NCBI GenBank assembly: GCA_964350145.1
Contig: CAYGJL010000005.1
Location: 1 to 64,000 of the forward strand
Direction of reading: 5' to 3'
From: JACDCY01 sp964350145
Lineage (GTDB): Bacteria > Gemmatimonadota > Gemmatimonadetes > Gemmatimonadales > Gemmatimonadaceae
DNA length: 64,000 bases
Both the position numbers and the translations under genes were made by a program. The notes beneath the pieces are model-generated. The model saw nothing but the letters and a program-made list of their open reading frames with translations. It was not told the origin of the DNA and searched no databases. Below are positions 23,985 through 33,255 of the stretch, in pieces (position 1 is the first letter of the stretch; the number at the start of each line of letters is the position of its first letter).

Positions 23985-25328
23985 GTCGTCTATGATCACC
24001 CGCTCCATGCTGCGGCGTAACCGCGTGCGTACGCGATAGAGCAGCAGCGCCGCTACCATCATTAGCGCCACGAGCGAACCCCACCACAATCCTTCCGCGC
24101 CGAGCCGCGCATTGAACCCGAGCAGCAGGCTGAGCGGCAGTCCCACGAGCCAGAAGCCGAGCGCGGCCGCGATCATTGGGAAGCGAGTGTCGCCGATGCC
24201 GCGCAGGATCCCGGCGGAGACCACCTGCGTTCCGTCGAACACCTGGAACAGCCCCGCGATCGGTATCAGCCCCGCAGCGAGCGCTACTACTTCCTGGTCG
24301 CGCGAGTAGAGCTCCGCCAGCCAGAGCGGAAAAATCAGGAATACCGCCGCCGCGACGCACATGAATCCCACGCCGCACACTAGTCCGGCGACCGCAAAGC
24401 GGCGCACCGCCGGCTCGTCCCGCGCCCCGACCGCGCGCCCGACGAACACCGCGGTCGCCGAGCCCACGCCGACCGGAACCATGAAGGTCAGCGATGCGAG
24501 GTTGATCGCCGCCTGATGCGCGGCGACCGATATCGTGCCGAGCAGTCCCATGAGCAGGATCAGCCCGCCGAAGTACGAGACTTCGAGCTCGTGCTGAGCG
24601 CCAATCGGCAGGCCGAGGCGCAGCATCCGCAGGAGCGGCGCGCGCTCGAGCGCCTGCCGGCGCAACGGCCGCACGTACGGCCGCAGCGGCCTCCACGCGA
24701 GAGCCACGAGGACCAGCACGAGCAGCGTCCGGGAGATGGATGTCGCGAGCGCGGCACCTGTCACGCCGAGCTGCGGGAGCCCGAAGTTCCCGAAGATGAG
24801 CGCCCAGTTGAGCGCGATGTTCGCCAGGTTGCACAGCACGATCGTCGCGACGATTGCACGCGTCAGGCCGAGCGCCTGCAGCAACTGGCGGAAGACGAGA
24901 AACACGGTGAAGGGAAGCAGGCTGGGCAGACAGATCAGCACGTACCGCGCGGCCAGCGGTACCAGCTCATCCGGCTGCCGGAGCGACCGCAGCACTCCTT
25001 CCGCCGGCAACATCAGCGCGCCCAGCACGACGCTGAGCGCGAGCGCGAGCAGCAGTCCACGCTGTACCGCCAGCGCTATTCCGGTCTCGTCGCGCGCGCC
25101 CACTGCCTGCGCGATGAGCGGATCGAGCACGAGCAGCACTCCCATGCCGAACACCGCCACCACGAAGAAGTAGAAATTTCCGATCGCGGTCGCGGCGAGC
25201 GCTTCCGGCGAGAACCGACCCACCATGATCGCATCCACCACGCCCATCGTCATCAGTCCGACCTGAACGACGACGATGGGCGTAGCGAGCGAGATCAGCG
25301 CGCCGTATTCACTCCGGCTGGGACGCAA
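23958..25328 (-). CDS. MATE-family multidrug/cation antiporter
   Basis: Inner membrane efflux protein of 456 residues with twelve predicted helices, the standard MATE size. Recognisable features are PIVVVQVGLMTMGVVDAIMV in helix 1, the VGARDE loop repeated in both halves (residues ~95 and ~318), and GILRGIGDTRFPM in the second half. It would export cationic compounds using Na+ or H+. Its final residues (SQQLAASS) are encoded by a heptamer palindrome, so the C-terminus was probably altered by that element. Confidence 0.92.
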   Translation of the reverse strand: MRPSRSEYGALISLATPIVVVQVGLMTMGVVDAIMVGRFSPEALAATAIGNFYFFVVAVFGMGVLLVLDPLIAQAVGARDETGIALAVQRGLLLALALSVVLGALMLPAEGVLRSLRQPDELVPLAARYVLICLPSLLPFTVFLVFRQLLQALGLTRAIVATIVLCNLANIALNWALIFGNFGLPQLGVTGAALATSISRTLLVLVLVALAWRPLRPYVRPLRRQALERAPLLRMLRLGLPIGAQHELEVSYFGGLILLMGLLGTISVAAHQAAINLASLTFMVPVGVGSATAVFVGRAVGARDEPAVRRFAVAGLVCGVGFMCVAAAVFLIFPLWLAELYSRDQEVVALAAGLIPIAGLFQVFDGTQVVSAGILRGIGDTRFPMIAAALGFWLVGLPLSLLLGFNARLGAEGLWWGSLVALMMVAALLLYRVRTRLRRSMERVIIDDSQQLAASS

Positions 25329-25336
25329 GACGGTTC

Positions 25337-25400
25337 CTGGTGCATGGTTCGCGGCTCACGCGGCGCCCTCCACGACTCGCCGCGCGAACCACCAACCATA
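25337..25400. repeat. TGGTTCG/CGAACCA heptamer inverted repeat
   Basis: Left units TGGTGCA, TGGTTCG, CGGCTCA, CGCGGCG (25339-25366) face right units CGCCGCG, CGAACCA, CCAACCA (from about 25377), pairing imperfectly around a ten-nt loop. It lies in the divergent 5' gap between the MATE and DUF5916 genes. Confidence 0.6.
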
Positions 25401-25530
25401 ATCGAGTAACCCCGGAAATTCGCTGCAAGCCTTTTCCGCCCGCGCGGCGTCTAATTAGAGACCGGCGTCGCGGAAACACGCCGCGCGAGTCGCGCGTACA
25501 TGTTCGGACCTGGTCACCCACCACTCCCAT

Positions 25531-28173
25531 ATGACCCGACATCTCTTCGCTCCGCTGTCGCTGCTGCTGGCGCTCGCGCCGCTGTCCGCCCAGGACGTTC
25601 CAACGCCCTCCCCCTCGCAACCTCCCGCGGAATACGCGCACGAGCGGCACGCGCCGGCGGCAACAGCCGCGAGAGTTACCAGCAGTATCAGCATCGACGG
25701 ACGGCTAGACGAAGAGGCGTGGCAGTCGGCGACTCCGATCACCGAGTTCACGCAGCAGGCGCCGATGGAGGGGCAATCCGCGAGCGAGCGCACGGAGGTC
25801 CGAATCCTCTACGACGACGACGCGCTGTACATCGGCGCGAAGCTGTTCGACAGGCACCCGCCCCGCTCCCGCGTCGGCCGGCGCGACATGAGCATGTCGG
25901 CCTCGGACTGGCTGACTGTGATCATAGACGCGCGGCACGACCACCTTACCTCTTTCGGATTCGAGGTTAATCCCGCGGGCGTACGCCGCGACCAGACCCG
26001 CGCCAGCGGGCAGGAAGACAATTCCTGGGATCCCGTCTGGGAAGCCGCCACGGCTGTCAGCGATTCGGGCTGGTTCGCGGAGCTTCGCATCCCGTTCAGC
26101 CAGCTGCGATTCAGCGGCGCGCCGGAGCAGACCTGGGGTCTGCAGATAGAGCGGCAGATCGCGAGGAACCAGGAGTTCTCCGAATGGGCGTACACGCCGC
26201 CAGGCCAGGCGGGCGGAGCGCCGCGGTACGGCCACGTCACCAACCTGACCCGCCTCGCGACGGGCAAGCGGCTCGAGTTCATGCCGTACATCGTCTCCAA
26301 GGCGGAGTACGTCGACCGCCGCGGAAATTCGTTCCGGTCCGACCGTGAGTACAAGATCGACGGCGGACTGGATCTCAAGTATCGGCTGACCAGCAGCCTC
26401 ACGCTCGACGCCACCGTGAATCCCGACTTCGGTCAGGTCGAAGTCGACCCGGCGGTCATCAACCTTACAGCGTTCGAGACGTTTTTTCCGGAGAAGCGCC
26501 CGTTCTTCATCGAGGGCTCGGAGATGTTTCGCTTCGGCGACGACGGCTCGAACAGCGTCTTCTACTCCCGTCGCATCGGCAGGCAGCCGTCGCTCGCTCC
26601 GCCGTACGCGGCGCGCGACGTGCCCAACGAAACGCGGATACTCGGCGCGGCCAAGCTGACCGGGCGGACCGCCGGCGGCTGGGCCACGGGCGTCATCGAC
26701 GCGGTCACCCGCCGGGAGATCGCGCGCTTCCGTGACGCGGACGGCACGCTCGGGGAGACGGTCGCCGAGCCACTCACCAACTATTTCGTCGGCCGCGCAC
26801 GGCGCGAGTTGCGGTCGGGACAGACTTCGGTCGGCTTGCTGTTCGGCGCGCTCAATCGCGATCTCGAGACCGACGAGCTGTCCGCGGTACTACGGTCGGC
26901 GGCGTACTCTGGCGGGATCGACTTCAATCATCAGTGGTCGCAGCGGACGTTCCGGCTGGAGGGGTTTTTCGCGGGCAGCCACGTGCGCGGCGAGCCCGGC
27001 GTGATGGCCGCGACTCAGCGGCTGCCGTATCACTATTTCCAGCGGCCCGACGCCGACCACCTGGACTACGATCCGAGCCGGGAAAGCCTGACGGGGTACG
27101 CGGGCTCTCTCTCGTTGTCGAAGCAAGCCAACCGGAATTGGTGGGGGAGGGCGCGGCTGAACGTCGTGGACCCGAACTACGAGGTCAGCGACCTGGGCTT
27201 CCAGCGCCGCGCGGACCGGATCGACAAGCAGCTCATCGTCGAGTACAACGAGTCCCGTCCGCGGAGAGGGTTGCGCCGCCACTCGGCGTACTTCCATGCG
27301 CTCAATGAGCATAACTACGGCGGGGAGAACATCTCCAACCGGGCGTTCGTAGGCGCGTTCGGCCAGTTCATGAACTACTGGAGCGCGAACGTCAACTTGC
27401 AGACGTCGCTCGCCGGAACGGTGGATGACCGCATTACGCGCGGCGGGCCGGCCGCGTACAGGCAGGGCTTCTCGAGCTTCAACTTCAACATCTCGTCAGA
27501 CCCGCGCAATCGGATCGTCGGCAACATCGGCGCGTTCGTGCAGGCGGGCGAAGCCGGCAACGCAAGCGAGATCTTCACCGGGCTGACGATCAAACCCGCG
27601 CCTCACTGGGAAGTCTCGCTCTCGCCGGGATTCGGGCGACAGTTCTCCGAAGCGCAGTACCTGCTGCGGCTGGACGACCCGGCGGCCACGAACACGTTCG
27701 GCACGCGCTACGTGTTCGCCGAGCTGAGTCAGAACGTGCTCGCGATCAACACGCGGGTGAACTACACGTTCACCCCGGTGCTGTCGCTGCAGGTGTACAT
27801 GCAGCCCTTCATCGCGACCGGCGACTACGGCCCGCCGAAGGAGTTCGCGGCTCCTGGGGAGTACGCGTTTCTCGAGTACGGCAGGGACGTCGGCGAGATC
27901 GCCGACGGCCGCGTGTATCCCACCGGACAGGCCTCCGGCGGCCCGTCGTTCGCGCTTCCAGCGCCCGACTTCAACGTTCGCTCGCTCCGCGGCAACGCCG
28001 TCATGCGCTGGGAATGGCGGCCGGGATCCACGCTGTACCTGGCGTGGCAGCAAACGCGCAGCGATTTCGAGCCGATCGGAGACTTCGGCCTGGGCCGGGA
28101 CCTCGGTAACATCTTCAGCACTTCGCCCGACAACGTCTTCCTCGTGAAGGTCAGCTACTGGTTCAACCCGTAG
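25531..28173 (+). CDS. DUF5916 protein with N-terminal CBM9-like domain
   Basis: The 880-residue exported protein has a signal peptide (MTRHLFAPLSLLLALAPLSA) and a CBM9-like beta-sandwich at ~50-225 (ISIDGRLDEEAWQSATPITE, EVRILYDDDALYIGAKLFD). The rest is DUF5916, a large beta-barrel: LDATVNPDFGQVEVDPAVIN, FPEKRPFFIEGSEMFRFG and a terminal strand ending in FN. This architecture is frequent in Bacteroidetes and Gemmatimonadota and is thought to be outer membrane. Substrate is unknown; the CBM9-like module suggests a saccharide. Monocistronic with its own terminator. Confidence 0.9.
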   Translation: MTRHLFAPLSLLLALAPLSAQDVPTPSPSQPPAEYAHERHAPAATAARVTSSISIDGRLDEEAWQSATPITEFTQQAPMEGQSASERTEVRILYDDDALYIGAKLFDRHPPRSRVGRRDMSMSASDWLTVIIDARHDHLTSFGFEVNPAGVRRDQTRASGQEDNSWDPVWEAATAVSDSGWFAELRIPFSQLRFSGAPEQTWGLQIERQIARNQEFSEWAYTPPGQAGGAPRYGHVTNLTRLATGKRLEFMPYIVSKAEYVDRRGNSFRSDREYKIDGGLDLKYRLTSSLTLDATVNPDFGQVEVDPAVINLTAFETFFPEKRPFFIEGSEMFRFGDDGSNSVFYSRRIGRQPSLAPPYAARDVPNETRILGAAKLTGRTAGGWATGVIDAVTRREIARFRDADGTLGETVAEPLTNYFVGRARRELRSGQTSVGLLFGALNRDLETDELSAVLRSAAYSGGIDFNHQWSQRTFRLEGFFAGSHVRGEPGVMAATQRLPYHYFQRPDADHLDYDPSRESLTGYAGSLSLSKQANRNWWGRARLNVVDPNYEVSDLGFQRRADRIDKQLIVEYNESRPRRGLRRHSAYFHALNEHNYGGENISNRAFVGAFGQFMNYWSANVNLQTSLAGTVDDRITRGGPAAYRQGFSSFNFNISSDPRNRIVGNIGAFVQAGEAGNASEIFTGLTIKPAPHWEVSLSPGFGRQFSEAQYLLRLDDPAATNTFGTRYVFAELSQNVLAINTRVNYTFTPVLSLQVYMQPFIATGDYGPPKEFAAPGEYAFLEYGRDVGEIADGRVYPTGQASGGPSFALPAPDFNVRSLRGNAVMRWEWRPGSTLYLAWQQTRSDFEPIGDFGLGRDLGNIFSTSPDNVFLVKVSYWFNP

Positions 28174-28284
28174 CCGGGTAGTCCCCCACCCGCAAAACCT
28201 CACCGAACGCTCGGCCGCTCCCCTCGGGTCGGCCGTTTGTGACGCGGATTATCCCAGCCGCGTCCTGATACCAGGGGTTGGTGA

Positions 28285-28324
28285 AAGTCCCTGCCGAGTT
28301 GTTGGCGGCAGGGGCTTTTTCTTG
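28285..28324 (+). terminator. Intrinsic terminator after the DUF5916 gene
   Basis: AAGTCCCTGCCG pairs with CGGCAGGGGCTT around a nine-nt loop and is followed by TTTTTCTT, about 110 nt after the stop codon. Confidence 0.88.
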
Positions 28325-28369
28325 GCTGGGCAATACGCCACCACCCCTCCGGCTCAGTGCTCAACAGCG

Positions 28370-28891
28370 TCAGTTGACGACCCGCTGAACAATTTCATGA
28401 ACGACTCGGTGCTGCGGCTGCCATGACCGCCACACGTCGAGCGCCCACTCGCGCGCAGTGCTCACGTGAGTCTCCCAATCGCCGGCGCAGAGTGCCACGT
28501 CGAGAATCGTGCGGGAAGCGGTTGCCGTCGGCCGCGGAAACTCCGGCCAGGTAGCAACCGAATTTGCGATCTCGTGCAGCATCGGCGCGACGGCCATCGG
28601 GCGCACGTCCCTGACGAAGACGAGGTAGAGCCCGCACAGGTGGATTCCGACGGACTTGTCCGGATGCTGACCGCCGGCGTGCTGTGCCGCATATGCGTCG
28701 ACGGTGATCTGATGCACCTGACCGAACAACACCGCGTTGGAATACTCAGCCGCGAGCACCTCCCCGAAAACGGTCCAGCATTCAGGGGAAGCGTGGAAGT
28801 AGCTCGTGTTGAGCACCGCCGGTCTTCTCGGCATGCCGAGGGCGCAACCGAGACAGATCGACGTGCCCGCCTCTTCGGACAGCTGAGCCAC
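28370..28891 (-). CDS. DUF5946 family protein
   Basis: Soluble protein of about 173 residues. It has a CLGC motif near the start (SICLGCALG), then SYFHASPECWTVFGEVLAAE and ITVDAYAAQHAGGQHPDKSV, landmarks of DUF5946. The two Cys plus later His could bind metal. The open frame begins at 28987 inside tRNA-Cys, which cannot be the start; GTG 28891 is the best remaining candidate, though its SD is weak. Function is unknown. It lies directly downstream of tRNA-Cys on the same strand. Confidence 0.8.
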   Translation of the reverse strand: MAQLSEEAGTSICLGCALGMPRRPAVLNTSYFHASPECWTVFGEVLAAEYSNAVLFGQVHQITVDAYAAQHAGGQHPDKSVGIHLCGLYLVFVRDVRPMAVAPMLHEIANSVATWPEFPRPTATASRTILDVALCAGDWETHVSTAREWALDVWRSWQPQHRVVHEIVQRVVN

Positions 28892-28929
28892 TACAGACGA
28901 GTCGGAGGGTTCCTGCGGAGTACAACGAG

Positions 28930-29001
28930 AGGCGCGGGCCGGAATCGAACCGGCGAATAGCGGTTTTGCAGACCGCTGCCTTACCACTTGGCTACCGCGC
29001 C
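28930..29001 (-). tRNA. tRNA-Cys (GCA)
   Basis: The 72-nt cloverleaf on the minus strand has the acceptor stem GGCGCGG/CCGCGCC, discriminator U, anticodon stem GCGGT/ACCGC with loop CTGCAAA (anticodon GCA), and the T-arm GGTTCGAATCC. CCA is not encoded. Confidence 0.97.
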
Positions 29002-29050
29002 GTGTATTGAGGAATACGTAAAATAGCGGGAAGGAAGCTGTTGGCTGCAG

Positions 29051-29602
29051 TTACCCGCCTTTTGCCCTCAGCCCTTCGGCGAGAAACACGATCTCGCTCA
29101 TCAACCGCCGCTCTCCGATCTCCCGAGCGCCGTCACCTTCGACCGCCAACCGGGGATTCTTTCGCCTGAGCTTTCGCTCTATCCACAACCCGACGTCATA
29201 CCCGGAAGCGAGCGGCCGGCCATCCCGTCCTTCCGCTGTCGGCACACCCGCGAGCGCATTTGCCGGAAAGTCCAGCAGCTCCCGCCACGCCGCCGGCGCG
29301 AGCCGCGTGCGCGCGCCGAAAAGCACAACCGCCGCGAACCGCTCGCGCAGCTCGCCGTTCTCCGTATCCTGCAAGCGCGAGTTGGTCACCATGTCGGCAA
29401 GCAGATCGAGCATCGCCGAAACGTGCCGTGCCCTCGGCCGGATCACTCCTGTCTCCCACCGGGCTACCGTCACTCTCCCCACACCGACCGCGTCGGCGAA
29501 ATCCGACTGTGTGAGCCCGAGACACCGCCTGCACCGCGCCGCGCCATCCGCGCGCACTGCCGTGCGCGCCAGTGCTCCCCAATCGTTCGTCGCTCTCTTC
29601 AT
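29051..29602 (-). CDS. XRE-family helix-turn-helix regulator
   Basis: From ATG 29602 (MKRATNDWGALARTAVRADG) the product is 183 residues. The HTH is at ~22-75: CRRCLGLTQSDFADAVGVGR, VTVARWETGVIRPR, in the order expected for Cro/C1-type repressors. The C-terminal ~100 residues are helical (LAPAAWRELLDFPANALAG, LWIERKLRRKNPRLAVE) and not recognised. The open frame extends 37 codons upstream without similarity. Its targets are unknown. It lies between tRNA-Cys and a terminator, apparently as a single gene. Confidence 0.82.
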   Translation of the reverse strand: MKRATNDWGALARTAVRADGAARCRRCLGLTQSDFADAVGVGRVTVARWETGVIRPRARHVSAMLDLLADMVTNSRLQDTENGELRERFAAVVLFGARTRLAPAAWRELLDFPANALAGVPTAEGRDGRPLASGYDVGLWIERKLRRKNPRLAVEGDGAREIGERRLMSEIVFLAEGLRAKGG

Positions 29603-29710
29603 CACGACGAATTCTATGTGCGGTGACCCCGGGTCGCAGGATAATGACTGCTCGTTTTCGGCAGTCGCGCCCCAACGCACAACGGAAATACGGTCAACGC
29701 ACACCGCGCC

Positions 29711-29746
29711 CAAAAAAGAACAGCCGGGCGTGAGCCCGGCTGTTCA
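29711..29746 (-). terminator. Intrinsic terminator of the secreted metallopeptidase gene
   Basis: On the minus strand GAACAGCCGGGC and GCCCGGCTGTTC pair perfectly around a four-nt loop and run into six T residues, 25 nt after the stop. Confidence 0.94.
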
Positions 29747-29770
29747 TTCAAACGCTCTGCGCCGAGTCCG

Positions 29771-31843
29771 CTATTTCGTTCGCAGCACCACCAGCTTGAG
29801 CCCGGCCGGCGGCGCGGCGCCATTGACCGTGAACGAAACCGTGCTCGTGACTCCCGGCGCGAGCCCGAAGCGGTAGTACGCCGCCCCCCCATCCACCATC
29901 GCCTGCGTAACTGGGCTGGTGAGGACGTGAGTACGCAACGGATATGCGCTGTTGTTCGAGGGGAACGAAGCCAGCAGCGATCTGAAGTTCCAGCTCTGAT
30001 GCAAGTACTGCGTCGGCGGAGTTCCGAGCCCGGTGTCGTCTATGTAGTTCGCCACTGCCCAGTCCTGCGCCGCGCCCGAGATGTCCTGCCCGAACCGTCC
30101 GCGCAGGTTCACCATTCCGGTGTCGTTCGAGTTGACCAGCTGGCTCCATACCGGCTCGACCACGGCCGCGGCCAGCAACGGCCTGATCCATTCCGCGGAA
30201 GACGTTCGCGCCCCGGACCCGGCGGCCGGACGCCGCTTCATCGAGTAGGCAGCCCGCGCCCCGGGAACGCGAGCCGGCAACTCGCGCCGCTCCATTCTCC
30301 GCAGCCTCGCGTGGAAAGTATCGTCGAGTGCTATCGTCGCATTTGTGCCCAGGCTTCCGCCGCCGATCGTGGAGAGCAGCGCTCCGCTCGAAACGATCGA
30401 TGGATTCGGAGACCCGATGAAGCCGATTGCCGAGCTGGCGCTCGCAACGGTCGTGATCGAGCCGGCCTGGACGGGTGACGTTCCAGGCACGGTCGGAAGA
30501 TCCTTGGCGAACGCGATGATCGCGAATTCACCGCCGGTCGTGCCCGCCGGAACGCTGAACTGCTGCGCCGCACTGCCCTCGACCATGCAGCTCGCCCCGG
30601 GTCCGCTCAGCACTACCGGATTGCCACAAACGAGCTCAGGGAACGGCGCGCCGGCTCCGCGGTCGCCCAGGTAACGCAGGAACGACCAGATCGCGCCGCG
30701 GGACGGCAAATCGTCGTCCTTGTCGTACGGCGCGTGGGCCGACGGATCCTTGAGGTAACTGCTGATCCGTCCCGTGTTCGAGCCCATGTAGAAGTTGAAC
30801 GCGTCGACGTGCTGCTGCGAGCTTTGTATTTGGGCGATCCCGAGGTTCTGCTTCGGGCGTAGATCGCCGCTCGCGTGGTAAAAGACCAGCTCCTCCGCGA
30901 TGTGCGACAGCCCTTCTTCCATATAGGTCGTCTCGGGCCAGGTAGCTCCCTGATTGATGAACAGTCGCCGCGACGAGTTGATCAGGTGCTGGAACTCGTG
31001 CGCGATTACGCCGGACGTCACGCGCCGGACCAGCTCCAGCGAGCGAACGTTGCCGTTCACCTCGCCGTTCGGGTCCGGAACGAGCAGATAGAACATCTCG
31101 GCCTCGTTGCTCCCGGCACATCCCTGAAGGCGGCTATTACTGGTCTTCGGGAAAAGGTCGCGGCCGAAGAAGAACCCGCCGATCACGCTCTGCGAGCCCG
31201 CGGACGAGAGCTCGTTCACCGCGCGCGTGAAAAACGCGATCACTTTCCCGTTCCCGTCGATGTCGGCGGTTGTGCCGAAGTTCTCGGTCAGCACGGGCCA
31301 CACGGTGCTCTCGAATGTCGCCGCGAACGCCTGATAATCGGCCGCGGTGAACCCGCCGGCCGGATTGCCCACGTCCGCGGCAATGATCAGATGCCCTGAC
31401 TGATGCTCGATCCTGAAGCTGCGCATGTCCGGGCTCGAGCACGCGCTGACCGCGTTCACGTTGAACCGTGGCTGCTGCACGACAACCGCGACCTCGGCGA
31501 ACACGCTGGAGCTCACCGCCGCGCGGATCGTCGCGGTGCCGATGCTCCTGGCCGTGACTGTCGCGGTCGTGCCGGTGCCCGCCACAGTCGCCACCGCCGA
31601 ATTGTTCGACGTCCACGTGACCTGCGCCGACACGGGATTATTCGACTCGTCGCGCGGCGTAGCGGTGATCTGGGCGGTCTCGCCGATCACGTACAGTCTG
31701 ATGTCGCTGGCCGGCACGAGGGACACCGACCTGGCTCCGCCCGGGGGCGTCGGCCCGTCGCCGCTGCAAGCCGGAGCGAAGGCCACCAGCACCGCGGCGA
31801 CGCCTACCCACGTCGCGAATCCAAAGACATTGTGTGATGCCAT
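29771..31843 (-). CDS. Secreted lipoprotein zinc metallopeptidase with Ig-like Big_2 domain
   Basis: The 690-residue lipoprotein has the leader FGFATWVGVAAVLVAFAPAC, with Cys 26 as the likely lipid site. Residues ~38-122 form a bacterial Ig-like domain (ITATPRDESNNPVSAQVTWT). The catalytic part contains VIAHEFQHLIN (HExxH, residue ~283) and, 26 residues on, EEGLSHIAEELVF, giving a gluzincin-type Glu; this resembles M30/hyicolysin-type peptidases. A C-terminal beta-rich region follows. DNGN-like IDGNGK may bind calcium. Substrate is unknown. It is monocistronic with a strong terminator. Confidence 0.82.
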   Translation of the reverse strand: MASHNVFGFATWVGVAAVLVAFAPACSGDGPTPPGGARSVSLVPASDIRLYVIGETAQITATPRDESNNPVSAQVTWTSNNSAVATVAGTGTTATVTARSIGTATIRAAVSSSVFAEVAVVVQQPRFNVNAVSACSSPDMRSFRIEHQSGHLIIAADVGNPAGGFTAADYQAFAATFESTVWPVLTENFGTTADIDGNGKVIAFFTRAVNELSSAGSQSVIGGFFFGRDLFPKTSNSRLQGCAGSNEAEMFYLLVPDPNGEVNGNVRSLELVRRVTSGVIAHEFQHLINSSRRLFINQGATWPETTYMEEGLSHIAEELVFYHASGDLRPKQNLGIAQIQSSQQHVDAFNFYMGSNTGRISSYLKDPSAHAPYDKDDDLPSRGAIWSFLRYLGDRGAGAPFPELVCGNPVVLSGPGASCMVEGSAAQQFSVPAGTTGGEFAIIAFAKDLPTVPGTSPVQAGSITTVASASSAIGFIGSPNPSIVSSGALLSTIGGGSLGTNATIALDDTFHARLRRMERRELPARVPGARAAYSMKRRPAAGSGARTSSAEWIRPLLAAAVVEPVWSQLVNSNDTGMVNLRGRFGQDISGAAQDWAVANYIDDTGLGTPPTQYLHQSWNFRSLLASFPSNNSAYPLRTHVLTSPVTQAMVDGGAAYYRFGLAPGVTSTVSFTVNGAAPPAGLKLVVLRTK

Positions 31844-32030
31844 ATGATTGATGGGATCTCGAGCGGGAGAGCCTGGAATTGCGGAAGCTAGGAGTCTGTT
31901 CAGCCGAAGGAAATGGACGGGCGGGGCTATTTATTCCCGGATCACCGATTCATTTACCGCCGTCCAACATGACTGTTATACCCCAGGGCGCGAAACGGTC
32001 CCCAAAAACGCCGGTCCGGACATTGATCCC

Positions 32031-32261
32031 ATGAAAAGACTTGCGGTAACGAACAGACGAACCGGAGGGTTGATCCGGTTCTGGCTGGCAGGGCTGCTCA
32101 TTGCTGCGGGACTGTACTGGTTCGGCCGGAAGATCCCCGCCGCTCGCGATCTGCTCGTTCCGGGTTACTGGATCCTGGGAGCGCTCGCGTTCTTCTTCAC
32201 GGTCCGCTGGTACCGGCCGCGGCGCGGCGACCGGCGGCGCAGCGAGCGTCGGGATCAGTGA
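32031..32261 (+). CDS. Small two-helix membrane protein
   Basis: From ATG 32031 the product is 76 residues, with hydrophobic stretches at ~15-32 (LIRFWLAGLLIAAGLYWFG) and ~43-60 (YWILGALAFFFTVRWY), and a very basic tail (RPRRGDRRRSERRDQ). The open frame extends 61 codons upstream, but that segment looks non-coding. No family is recognised. It lies alone between the metallopeptidase and anti-sigma genes. Confidence 0.5.
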   Translation: MKRLAVTNRRTGGLIRFWLAGLLIAAGLYWFGRKIPAARDLLVPGYWILGALAFFFTVRWYRPRRGDRRRSERRDQ

Positions 32262-32358
32262 AACGTCTTGGGCTCGACCACGAGCTGTGTCAGCTCGTCC
32301 ACCCGGTCCTGTAGCAGCCGGTCGCCCGCTCGCTACCCTCGCGTCGTGTCATGCTAGA

Positions 32359-33255
32359 TCAGCGGAGCGATCCGGCCAGCACCACCGGACGGGTCGGCGA
32401 CCGGGCGCCGCCGCCCACTTCTTCTTCGCTGATCGAGACCGTGTTCAACGCGGCAAGCGGGAGCCGATGCTCCGCGCTGAACGTCCCGGTCCCGTCGGCA
32501 TTCGGCCGGAAGGTCCCGAGCGCGACACGGCCCTGGTCGGTACCCAGCCATACCTGGAAGATCCGGCCGGTCCGCGGCTGCCTCAGCGCGTACACGAACA
32601 GCGTCCACCGGTCGCTGCGCCTGTCCCAGAACATGCGTGCTAATGGCTCGCGCGCCTCGCGGTTGTACAGGCTGATGATACGCACGCCAGGGCCGGTCAG
32701 CGAAGCAATCGTCGTTTCGCGCTGGGCGAGCTCCGACTCCAGCTCCGCCACGCGCGCGTCGTCCACGACCGGAGCGGCCGACCCCCCGCCAGCCAGCGCG
32801 TCACGCTCGCCTCTGGCATTCAGCATCGCGGCGATCGAGCCCACGGCGATCAGCGTCGCGACGGCCGCGATCCAGATCGGCATGCTGGTCCGGTCCTGCC
32901 GCTCGCGGCCGGACTCCGCCTCCGCCCTCGACGGCCTGGCGGCCGCGGCGCGGAGCTCGGGTGGCCGCGCCGGCGCGGGGTGGACTGCAAGCGGCGCCGT
33001 CCCCGCATCCTTGCCGCCGGTCCTGGCAAACAATCGCGATTTGATTCCGGCCGAGTGACCGCGATTGAGCTGCCGCTCGGGGATCAGCGCCGACAGTGAG
33101 GCGACGACCTGATAAAAGCTGCGTAGTTCGGCTGCACACGCCTGGCAGCGGGCGGCGTGCGCCATTACCCCCAGCGATAGCTCGTCGGGGGCGACACCGA
33201 GGGCGACGGCTTCGATCTCCTCCGCCGCCAGCTCATGCGTCAGCTCGCCCGTCAC
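32359..33255 (-). CDS. Anti-sigma factor with RskA-type C-terminal domain
   Basis: From GTG 33255 the product is 298 residues. The N-terminal ~75 residues are a zinc-finger-like anti-sigma domain (HELAAEEIEAVALGV, then HAARCQACAAEL). One membrane span lies at ~140-158 (IWIAAVATLIAVGSIAAML). A coiled segment follows (ARVAELESELAQRETTI), then a periplasmic RskA domain with WTLFVYALRQPRTGRIFQVW. It should hold the adjacent ECF sigma factor inactive until cleaved. The GTG overlaps the sigma stop as GTGA, so synthesis is coupled. The longer open frame upstream overlaps sigma coding sequence and is rejected. Confidence 0.9.
   Translation of the reverse strand: MTGELTHELAAEEIEAVALGVAPDELSLGVMAHAARCQACAAELRSFYQVVASLSALIPERQLNRGHSAGIKSRLFARTGGKDAGTAPLAVHPAPARPPELRAAAARPSRAEAESGRERQDRTSMPIWIAAVATLIAVGSIAAMLNARGERDALAGGGSAAPVVDDARVAELESELAQRETTIASLTGPGVRIISLYNREAREPLARMFWDRRSDRWTLFVYALRQPRTGRIFQVWLGTDQGRVALGTFRPNADGTGTFSAEHRLPLAALNTVSISEEEVGGGARSPTRPVVLAGSLR

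Noticed and set aside
28892..28987. N-terminal extension of the DUF5946 frame
   Set aside because: It runs through tRNA-Cys; a coding start inside a tRNA gene is implausible.
32262..32358. Short minus-strand open frame ending TFH after the anti-sigma gene
   Set aside because: About 27 codons without start signal or similarity; the hydrophobic-heptad look (LLQDRVDELTQLV) is suggestive but insufficient.
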